Origin: Globobulimina sp.
Lineage: Eukaryota; Foraminifera; Rotaliida
Assembly (NCBI GenBank): GCA_003354225.1
Contig: PIVH01000631.1
Coordinates: 1 to 5,319, forward strand
Direction of reading: 5' to 3'
DNA length: 5,319 nucleotides
Positions 1 through 5,319 of this stretch are shown here, piece after piece. The stretch's first letter is position 1. Every line of letters begins with the position of its first letter. The position numbers and the translations under genes are program-made. The notes under the pieces were generated by a model. That model was not told where the DNA came from. It saw nothing but the letters and a program-made list of their open reading frames with translations, and made no database searches.

Positions 1-9
1 CAAATCAAT

Positions 10-612
10 TTATTCATCGCAGCTATTATTTATTATAAATGAAACAGGAGCGCGGCATCTCATTTCTGGCGGCAAATATTCTGAATCATCAGAGTTATAT
101 CTCTCCGATGGTGGCTGCCGTGGGCCAAATATTGATAATACGAATTGTTGCGCATCTCGCAAACCAGCGGTATCCAATGCCTTTGATGATGAATAAGATC
201 GCGATCCGGATGAATAAGATCGCGATGGCGACGAATAAGATCGATATCTGGATGCAGAGAGAGCGCGCGATATCGCTGGCTGGCCGTACGTAGCCATATA
301 TATCTCACGGAAGGTCGGTGTTGAGCCATCCGAGCCGGAACTGTATGATCTGGCCGGCGTTGATGAGCCGGAACTGGACGATCTGGCCGAAGTTGTTGAG
401 CCGGAACTGGACGATCTGGCCGAAGTTGTTGAGCCGGAACAGGATGATCTGGCCGAAGTTGTTGATGTTGTCGACGTTGTAGATGATGGAGATGTTGATG
501 GCGATGTTGATGGAGATGTTGTCGACGCTGTAGACACCGATGGCGACCTTCTTTCTAATGGCGGGGCGCGCTGGTTCTCCGGGATATCGATAATGTTGCG
601 ACCGATTGACAT
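10..612 (-). CDS. Ser/Thr/Arg-rich repeat protein of unknown function (200 aa)
   Basis: I do not recognise this protein. It runs from an ATG at 612-610 to a TAA at 12-10 as one uninterrupted frame. Residues 1-25 are an ordinary, Pro/Arg-containing head. Residues about 26-50 are Ser/Thr/Pro repeats of the SPST type. Residues 50-93 are four 11-residue units of the STTSARSSSSG type. Residues 99-120 form a less repetitive island (TFREIYMATYG). Residues 124-144 are three 7-residue RSYSS-x-S units. The C-terminal 50 residues are mixed and end in an acidic NSCDE. There is no signal peptide or membrane segment. The Arg-Ser content resembles intrinsically disordered, phosphorylatable SR-like or structural proteins, but this is only compositional. 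The region is much richer in G+C than its neighbours (35 of 60 bases in 301-360), and its repeats are also exact at DNA level, so repeat expansion partly shaped it. It is transcribed divergently from the basic gene at 931. A spurious open frame over a GC-rich repeat tract is the main alternative, but repeat units that keep the frame at three different periods (12, 33 and 21 bp) argue for coding. Confidence 0.65.
   Translation of the reverse strand: MSIGRNIIDIPENQRAPPLERRSPSVSTASTTSPSTSPSTSPSSTTSTTSTTSARSSCSGSTTSARSSSSGSTTSARSSSSGSSTPARSYSSGSDGSTPTFREIYMATYGQPAISRALSASRYRSYSSPSRSYSSGSRSYSSSKALDTAGLRDAQQFVLSIFGPRQPPSERYNSDDSEYLPPEMRCRAPVSFIINNSCDE
181..250 (-). repeat. Three 21-bp tandem repeats coding RSYSS-x-S
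   Basis: The plus-strand core GAATAAGATCG recurs at 191, 212 and 233, spaced 21 bp apart. Read on the minus strand the units encode RSYSSPS, RSYSSGS and RSYSSSK (residues 124-144 of the 200-residue protein). The period is a multiple of three and differs from the 33-bp array in the same gene, so two independent expansions kept the same frame. Confidence 0.85.
334..465 (-). repeat. Four 33-bp tandem repeats coding an 11-residue unit
   Basis: The plus-strand core GAGCCGGAA recurs at 332, 365, 398 and 431, exactly 33 bp apart, each followed by a variant of CTGGACGATCTGGCC. On the minus strand each unit encodes a version of STTSARSSSSG (residues 50-93 of the 200-residue protein). The middle copies are nearly identical and the outer ones have diverged (SSCSG; SSTPARSYSSG). 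Internal copies that match better than edge copies are the usual result of unequal crossing-over or replication slippage. Confidence 0.9.
461..530 (-). repeat. Short degenerate repeats coding Ser/Thr/Pro tract
   Basis: Plus-strand words of the GATGTTGATGG type recur at roughly 12-bp spacing in 487-520. They are flanked by the word GTTGTCGACG at 467 and again at 518. On the minus strand this gives an SPSTSPSTSP tract and nearby Thr/Ser runs, around residues 28-50 of the 200-residue protein. Confidence 0.7.
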
Positions 613-675
613 TGCACTTAAATGTTTTGCTGTGACAATGTTTTTAAATGTTTAATTTGTGTGTTTGTGAAAATC

Positions 676-707
676 ATAATTTAATCTTTTTTTTTTCTAT
701 TTTTCAG
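676..707 (+). other. Possible plus-strand 3' splice site (5' UTR intron?)
   Basis: A TAATTTAATC stretch is followed by a long T-rich tract and TTTTTCAG at 707, which is a strong match to a eukaryotic acceptor with branch site and polypyrimidine tract. The nearest upstream donor-like sequence is the weak GTGTGTTTG around 659-661. If used, it would remove an intron of fewer than 50 nt from the leader of the gene at 931, or join a distant upstream exon. T-richness could also arise by chance here. Confidence 0.3.
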
Positions 708-844
708 AATTGTGAAAAATATGCAATGATGAAAATGCATAGAAAAAAAAGTTGTATGCATGAAATGAAAAAAAAAAGTCAGTACGGTATTCTTCAATAC
801 TCGCAGAGTCACGCAATTCAAACTTTTTCTTCTTTTGTGCTTAT

Positions 845-863
845 TCATCACAATATGTGATGA
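845..863. promoter_or_regulatory. Perfect 8-bp inverted repeat, candidate dimeric factor site
   Basis: TCATCACA-ATA-TGTGATGA is a perfect inverted repeat with a 3-nt spacer. It lies 68 bp upstream of the ATG at 931. The symmetry suits a homodimeric DNA-binding protein. The loop is too short and AT-rich for a convincing RNA terminator, and there is no T-run directly behind it. The binding role is inferred from symmetry and position only. Confidence 0.35.
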
Positions 864-872
864 TTGATAATG

Positions 873-880
873 TGACGTAA
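873..880 (+). promoter_or_regulatory. CRE-like bZIP site TGACGTAA
   Basis: TGACGTAA matches the known CRE/ATF-type recognition sequence of bZIP activators in animals and fungi. It lies 50 bp upstream of the ATG of the basic protein and 10 bp from the inverted repeat at 845-863. An 8-mer in an AT-rich region can occur by chance, so this is a position-supported candidate only. Confidence 0.3.
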
Positions 881-931
881 TTTTTTCAAATCTGACGATT
901 TTTTCCAAATCTGTTTTTTCAAATCTGACGA
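881..931 (+). repeat. Three tandem T6-C(C)AAATCTG units abutting the start codon
   Basis: TTTTTTCAAATCTGACGA occurs at 881-898 and again, identical over 18 bases, at 914-931. Between them is a shorter variant, TTTTTTCCAAATCTG, at 899-913. The last unit runs into the ATG at 931, so the array would form the immediate 5' leader of the basic-protein gene. The frame of that gene stays open upstream to a TAA at 868-870 but has no other ATG, which supports the start at 931. Confidence 0.85.
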
Positions 932-1344
932 TGCCTTTCACGAAAAAAACTTCCAAAGCTGCCGCCAAAAAACGATGGGACGCTGCAAAGAAGGCAAAAA
1001 ATGTTCGCAAAGAGACAAGCCGCATAGCAGTGCATATGAAACATCTTCAAAACTTAAATTATGATGATTTTAAAAAAACATTTACTGGGGCTATAACAGT
1101 AAAGTCCCGTCAAAATTATCCAGATCCACCATTTGCTCAATTTAAAGCAGGAAAAGCAAGTTCCGTTAGCAGCTGGAAAGAGACTCCGAGTTGGTGCCAA
1201 GGACCAACAGCAAGCCAAACCAAGCAGGAAATTATGGAAACCTACGGCTCTCAAAAAAGATTACTGAAAGCACAAAGAAAAAAAAAGATCTCAAGATTTG
1301 GGAAAGCTCGAATTTTTAAACACGTGAAACAAGTAAATATTTAA
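931..1344 (+). CDS. Small, highly basic protein of unknown function (137 aa)
   Basis: I do not recognise this protein. ATG at 931 begins an uninterrupted frame ending with TAA at 1342-1344. Residues 1-32 are dominated by Lys, Ala and Arg (AAAKKRWDAAKKAK), resembling a histone-H1-like or AT-hook-like tail. Residues 40-95 are more mixed, with aromatic and Pro-rich stretches (NYPDPPFAQF, WKETPSWCQ). Residues 97-106 are TKQEIMETYG. From residue 109 the protein is basic again (QRKKKISRFGKAR). There is no signal peptide or membrane segment. Two basic ends around a neutral centre suggest nucleic-acid binding or condensation and nuclear location; this is inferred from composition. The gene is divergent from the repeat protein at 10-612 and convergent with the long spliced gene, whose stop lies 16 bp downstream. 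GTAAAT at 1333 could act as a weak donor and make this a first exon, but the sequence beyond is antisense to the long gene. No polyadenylation signal is certain; CATAAA at 1354-1359 is a weak candidate. Confidence 0.65.
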   Translation: MPFTKKTSKAAAKKRWDAAKKAKNVRKETSRIAVHMKHLQNLNYDDFKKTFTGAITVKSRQNYPDPPFAQFKAGKASSVSSWKETPSWCQGPTASQTKQEIMETYGSQKRLLKAQRKKKISRFGKARIFKHVKQVNI

Positions 1345-1360
1345 ATATCACCACATAAAA

Positions 1361-4300
1361 CTATCTTCTATTATTGTTGCAATGTCTTTTTCGTCGTCCC
1401 AGAGGTATCAAATTGCCTCGCTTTCTTTTTTTCTTTCTTGCTTTGCTTATATCCATTAATGATTCACTGTTTTCATCGATTGATTCGTCACTGCTTACAT
1501 CGCTTGACTCATTTCCAGAAATTTCTTCTTTGTCATTACTTGCTTTTTCCTCATCACTTAAATCGCTGTCTTCATCATTTAAATCACTCTTTTTTTCATC
1601 CAATCGATCCATAATTGACACTTTTTTTTGATTTCCTTTCTTAATATATTTTATTCTATGTTCATTTATTAATTGTTTCAATTTTTTTGAAACACTTTTA
1701 AAATCATCGGGTAATACCAATGTTGTCTTTATATCATAGTCATCGACTGATTTTTTTAATATTCTTACTAATTTAATAAAATTCGCTGTGCCCACTTTAT
1801 ATTTTTCAATATCATCGAAATAAATCTTATCGGCTTCATCATAAATTGATTGTAATTGCTCTTTTTGTATATCTTGAATCGATATAGTTTTTGTAAAATC
1901 GCAGATATTATGATCTAAATCACCCTTTTCGACCGTGTCATGTCTATTTACCACGGTCATCATCCAATTACTTCCATTCACATTGTTTACATTGATTTTC
2001 TGTGGGCAAACCGATGGAAAATGCCACGATAAATGATTGCCGATTGATTCCATTGCTTGGCCGGTATATGACGCCGCTCCCAACTTTGTGCTAATCACTG
2101 TACAAAGAGTGATAAAAGGAGCTACTTCCTGGCTCAGTATCGTGTAAAACTGGTCACGCTGACATGTTAACATAAATGCAAAGCAAAGTAAAATGTTCAT
2201 GTTTTTGAAAAACAGTACAGTCGAAGTTTAAAATGCATGGTACTGTGAAAACATAGAAACACATACATGCAAGTCTGGACATAAGCGATGCGAATGATAT
2301 CTTAAGCTGGATCCATATGCATCTAAGCGAATTAATTCATTTTCTAATTTGTCATTGAAACTGAATATTTTGTATGCGATCGTTGAGCAATGTTGAAAAT
2401 GAGCATTTACATATTCAACTGCTAATTGTTTCGTTAATGCATCATTGCCATCCAAATCTTCACTCAATTTTAATAATATTACAGGCAATGCTGGTAATAA
2501 TTTGTCGCATTCAGTACCGATTAATGAGCACGATATTTTTTTAGTCTTTGTTTGCGTTTTTAGCGCCTCTCGCAATCCAATCAATGGCTTCTTAGCGGCG
2601 GGAAATTTCTTGATAGCATAATCAATGACATGTGTTGCTTTCGTATCATTGTATCTGTAATCAACTGATAATTGATTGGATAAAATATGTGTGAAAACAC
2701 GTATTTTGACATGCAATCCACAAAAAACAAAAAATACAGAGAACCGCAATCCTTTTTTAGTAAATGGAATCCCGTTTGCTTTGGCATATAATTTCATTTT
2801 ATTATGATACCAAGCATCGGATTGACCGGGATTTTCACGCTTCAGTTTATCTGATTGCTCACCAACCAAATACCATAGCTGTTGTATATAGGATTTTGGT
2901 GTGAGAATACGTCCTGTTTTTGATGTTGTTGGTTTGTTAATAATTTGCTTCTCGAAATCTTGTGGGGAATATTTTGTTGATTGCAACCATACTTTGTAAT
3001 TAATATCATCTCTAAAATAAAACCATACTTTTTTGCCATTCATAATGTGATAATGATGTGCATTTTTCTCATCTCCTTTCAATTTAAAATAAACAATCAT
3101 GAAATATTTATCTTGTTGGCTCCCAACCATCGGCCATATCATATGCAAATCGCCTTTAATCATCAAATTAAATGTATATTCGATAAATGCCAATCTGTTT
3201 TCTTCTTCGTCTATTAATATCTGCAATTTATACTGCTCATTTTCATCCAATTTATCCGTCCATTCACCATAAAAATCGAAAATATGTTTATCGACATCAT
3301 CGCAATTTGCTACAACGCATGAATGAGATCCACGATGATGACTGCACAAAAGAGAGAAATGTTAACATAAAAGTAAAGGTTAAGTGAAAATGTTTTTGAG
3401 TCACACTGAAAATGAATGACAATCAATGGCACGCTTCAGAGACAAACATACTGTGTTGCACCAGGTTTCATTGCTGTGATGGCACATAATACGCCATGCA
3501 TAAATTTCTTGGATGGAATGTCTGATATTTTGCCTTTTGCATCCAATGATAACGCCATCCATTGTACTTGGTTTGATTTTAATATAACACACGATAATGA
3601 ATCACCATCATCGCTCTTTCTTTCCTCCCAACGAACAGTAATATCTTCTGGGAATTCATCATTATAAATATCGTATTCAATGTCACCACTCTCTCGCCAT
3701 AAAAATTCGTCAATCTGTTTTTGATAGTTTGTAATATGAAAAACGTTTGTTGCCCCGTAATAAATTATATTTGTAGATAATTGATAATAAATTGCTTTTG
3801 TTAAAGCAAATAAATCCTTGTGTACAATCAATAAAATGTCTTCATTCCGTTCTTCTTCATCCAATTCAATCCAATACCTTTGCCATTGCGATATATCACG
3901 ATAACGTACCAATGAGTCCATGTATGCTGTACATTTTTTATATTCATCGGAATTCACAAATTGATTAATTATCTGTCCATCATTCATTTGTTTCCGTTTT
4001 GATACTCCATCTTTAATACAATGTGTTGATATTTTGGTAATTAAATTGCGATATTGCTGGTTTGTACGCTGCGATTGCTTGGTTTTGCATATTGCATACC
4101 AATCTTTATATAATTTTGACAATAAATGCTTGACATTTTTCAGATCCTTTTCATATTTAATATTATATAATTTTTTAATTTTATTATCAGATTCTACGCA
4201 TAAAAATTGCATCTTCTTTGAGCCGGTTAATATTTTCGTTGCTAACTTAAATCGTCCATTATCATCCAATGCATTATCTGCAGCTGTCTGCAATTCATTT

Positions 4301-5232
4301 ATTCGCTGATTCATTGTCCGCGGCGCTATAATTGTTTTGCGGCATTGTCGTTTTTGCGACAAAGCACTGCCCTCAAATAATTTTTTCATATATCTTTTCG
4401 TGTTTTGGTGCTGCTCAAAATTATCAGCTGCAACTTCGCCAATTATTGACGCCATTTTTGTCTCTAAAATCGACCCAATTAATACCATCATTTGCGATTT
4501 ATGTACATATATTTGATTCACTCCATTTGTATCCAAAACAGATATCTCTGTCGGGATATTAGTTGCATTTATCATTGTATTTGTCATTTTTTTTTGTGGG
4601 ATTGGTGTGTCTGTATTTAATTGCTGTAATTCTGTGATTGGTGTAATGTTTGATGTCATTGATCTGGTTCTGCGTCGGTAGGAAATTAAATTGTTAATCA
4701 TCGGTGTTTCTGGCTGCTTTTTTTGTGGCTGCTTGGTTTGTGGCTGCGTTGTTTCTTTTGATTGCTCTTTTTTTTCATCATTTTGTTTACTTTTTATCTT
4801 AGCCTTTCTCGCCTTTTTTGCTTTTTTATTGCTCTTTAAAATATCCGTATTACACAATATACTCAATTGATTCCATATAGATTGATAATTTGCTTTGATT
4901 GTATTTGTTTCTTTTTTATTGCTACCAAATACCCATTTTTTGCTTGAATAATATGTTTCTAATGATTCGTCATCATCTGTGTGCAATGCATATTGTTTTG
5001 TGCATTTTATAATTTGTGTTTGTGATTTATTTGATGACCATGCTGTATAATATTCATCGACAGATAAATATGATGTCGATTTATGTTTATCTTCAACCGA
5101 TCTGTTTCGAATTGTCCATTTATCGGTATATTGCGGCAATGATTTGCATGTGAAAATACGCCACGAATTGGTGAATCCGGGAAAAGTGAATCGACGCTTT
5201 GTAGGAAGCGTTGCGTTTGTTACTTTCACCAT
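1361..5232 (-). CDS. Spliced gene for an unrecognised 1217-aa probable nuclear protein
   Basis: Proposed structure: complement(join(1361..2158, 2267..3341, 3452..5232)), three exons of 798, 1075 and 1781 nt, 3654 nt in total and an exact multiple of three. The middle frame has no ATG in its first 60 or so codons, so it cannot easily be a separate gene. GTATGT donors sit just before each premature stop and the phases match (phase 2, then phase 0). The chosen start is the ATG at 5232, the first in frame after a TGA at 5280-5278. Visible features of the joined protein: a Lys-rich segment at residues 136-149 (KKAKKARKAKIKSK) with Gln/Pro/Lys repeats after it; RRRTRS at 186-191; a long, mostly helical-looking middle; HHHRGSH and CVVANC at 594-607; an acidic Ser/Asp/Glu stretch at 1144-1185 with casein-kinase-2-like sites; and a basic tail at 1192-1210 (RKKKRKR, GRRKR) like a bipartite nuclear localisation signal. 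I find no Walker A, DDE/DEDD, reverse transcriptase or protease motif. Function is unknown; a nuclear scaffold, DNA-binding or element-encoded protein would fit. The 5' end may continue beyond the window. Confidence 0.75.
1385..1441 (-). other. C-terminal basic tail, probable nuclear localisation signal
   Basis: Residues 1192-1210 of the spliced protein contain RKKKRKR and GRRKR separated by about seven residues, the layout of a classical bipartite nuclear localisation signal. They directly follow the acidic serine-rich stretch (1460-1585 in DNA). Acidic stretch plus basic tail is common in chromatin and nucleolar proteins; nuclear targeting is inferred from this pattern only. Confidence 0.5.
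2159..2266 (-). other. Intron 2 of the long gene (108 nt, phase 0)
   Basis: The donor is TTGCAT|GTATGTGTT and the acceptor is TTATGTTAACATGTCAG|CGTGACC. Splicing joins complete codons (H952 to R953). The intron contains in-frame stops, including the TAA at the end of the second frame. Its last part happens to encode an ATG followed by hydrophobic residues, which makes the third exon look like a separate secreted protein. The TTAAC element is only about 8 nt from the CAG, closer than usual, so the real branch point may be further upstream. A decoy TTTTCACAG lies just after the donor. Confidence 0.75.
3342..3451 (-). other. Intron 1 of the long gene (110 nt, phase 2)
   Basis: The donor is ACA-CA|GTATGTTTG and the acceptor is TTTCTCTCTTTTGTGCAG|TCATCATCG, with a clear polypyrimidine tract. 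A branch-like TGTTAAC lies about 20 nt before the acceptor. The first TGA of the unspliced frame falls inside the intron. Splicing joins CA to T, giving a His codon, and continues in frame into the second exon. A second acceptor-like TTTTCAG ends at 3406. Using it instead would shift the frame and stop soon after the junction. Confidence 0.8.
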
Positions 5233-5263
5233 AATGTAAAGCAAGAGAGATAAATGTTGAAGT

Positions 5264-5308
5264 TTAAGGTTTTTCACTCAGGATCCATATATGGTCATCG
5301 GGATCCAT
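5264..5308 (-). other. Short upstream ORF or fragment of an upstream exon (14 codons)
   Basis: An ATG at 5308 opens a frame MDPDDHIWILSEKP that ends in TAA at 5264-5266, 31 bp before the proposed start of the long gene at 5232. It may be an upstream ORF in the leader. Alternatively it may be a first coding exon joined through a weak GTGAAA donor at 5277 to an AG at 5223, which would be in frame (IL-I-TNATL). The donor does not match the GTATGT of the other introns, so I do not include it in the gene model. Confidence 0.25.
5281..5308. promoter_or_regulatory. CArG-like box and GGATCCAT direct repeats upstream of the long gene
   Basis: CCATATATGG at 5285-5294 matches the CC(A/T)6GG consensus bound by MADS-box/SRF factors and lies about 55 bp upstream of the proposed ATG. 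GGATCCAT occurs at 5281 and again at 5301. The window ends 11 bp further on, so the rest of any promoter is not visible. Confidence 0.25.
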
Positions 5309-5319
5309 GGATGCAGAAA

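Larger units (their letters stand above)
613..930. promoter_or_regulatory. Divergent intergenic region, probable shared promoter
   Basis: This gap of about 320 bp lies between the ATG of the minus-strand repeat protein (612) and the ATG of the plus-strand basic protein (931), so any promoters for both must lie here or overlap the genes. It is AT-rich with T and A homopolymers (for example around 684-697 and 769-778). It contains an 8-bp inverted repeat at 845-863, TGACGTAA at 873-880, tandem T6-CAAATCTG units at 881-931 and a plus-strand splice-acceptor look-alike ending at 707. I see no convincing TATA box. Short frames within it have no protein-like composition. Confidence 0.5.

Noticed and set aside
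39-329. Frames overlapping the repeat protein on both strands (39-293 plus, 60-329 minus)
   Set aside because: Their repeats are by-products of the same 21-bp DNA array in other frames. The frame with all three arrays and a complete start and stop was preferred.
681-1025. Minus-strand frame of 114 codons containing repeated IVRFEK
   Set aside because: The repeat is the T6-CAAATCTG array read backwards, the frame overlaps the better plus-strand basic gene, and the rest is low-complexity Phe/His.
2159-2200. Apparent signal peptide MNILLCFAFMLTC at the start of the third minus-strand frame
   Set aside because: These codons lie in intron 2 (polypyrimidine and branch region up to CAG at 2159). 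The hydrophobic residues reflect a T-rich intron end, and the splice model explains the frame better.
1900-3100. Possible tyrosine recombinase (LRYHSHR, then GNHLSWHFPS) or P-loop (GAASYTGQ)
   Set aside because: The order and spacing of the Arg-His-Arg-Tyr residues could not be matched to a recombinase, and the P-loop-like string lacks the essential Lys and following Ser/Thr.
3347-3349. TTG as start codon of the middle minus-strand frame
   Set aside because: It lies within the acceptor of intron 1, and no ATG follows for about 60 codons, so the frame is an internal exon.
1374-4562. Plus-strand frames opposite the long gene (for example 1374-1631, 2981-3217, 4034-4309, 4332-4562)
   Set aside because: They are antisense shadows with Phe/Ser/Leu-rich composition mirroring the Lys/Asp/Glu-rich minus-strand protein, and have no independent support.
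5233-5277. N-terminal extension of the long gene from a GTG at 5277, with a hydrophobic LSLLLYI stretch
   Set aside because: GTG initiation is not expected in a eukaryotic-type gene, and the stretch is T-rich leader. The first in-frame ATG is at 5232.
1-5319. Terminal inverted repeats, tRNA or rRNA genes, CRISPR array, telomere repeats
   Set aside because: I compared the two ends by eye and found no inverted repeat. No cloverleaf, rRNA-like or regularly spaced repeat-spacer pattern was seen. The tandem arrays at 181-530 are coding repeats without unique spacers.

Overview
The window looks like nuclear-type eukaryotic DNA, or DNA of a virus or mobile element expressed in a eukaryote. It is mostly very AT-rich: for example 11 of 60 bases are G or C in 4141-4200. 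It has no bacterial-style ribosome binding sites or operon. It carries two well-formed spliceosomal-type introns that start GTATGT and end CAG. I cannot name the lineage. A fungus, a protist or an AT-rich invertebrate, or a DNA virus or transposon of one, would all fit. No protein here belongs to a family I can name from sequence alone.

Layout from left to right. Positions 10-612 (minus strand) encode a 200-residue protein of Ser/Thr/Arg low complexity, built from tandem DNA repeats at three scales and clearly richer in G+C than the rest. Positions 613-930 are a divergent intergenic region. It holds a perfect 8-bp inverted repeat, a CRE-like TGACGTAA, three tandem T6-CAAATCTG units and a strong plus-strand splice-acceptor look-alike. 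Positions 931-1344 (plus strand) encode a 137-residue, very basic protein. Only 16 bp further on lies the 3' end of a long minus-strand gene that fills 1361-5232.

The main result is that this long gene appears as three separate minus-strand reading frames but is best read as one gene, complement(join(1361..2158, 2267..3341, 3452..5232)). Removing introns of 110 and 108 nt joins the frames exactly and gives a 1217-residue protein. Both introns share the 13-mer TTTATGTTAACAT near their 3' ends, a likely branch-site element. The predicted protein has a Lys-rich segment near the N terminus, a His/Cys cluster assembled at the first splice junction, and an acidic serine-rich stretch followed by a strongly basic tail. 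This suggests a nuclear protein, but no enzymatic motif is evident.

How the three genes work together is unknown. The compact layout (divergent pair, convergent ends), the basic protein that resembles a DNA-condensing or nucleic-acid-binding factor, and the lack of recognised host genes leave open a mobile or viral element. No terminal repeats, polymerase, integrase, Rep or helicase motif supports that directly. A short T-[FK]-[RQ]-E-I...T-Y-G motif seems to be shared by the two small proteins and is a possible link between them.
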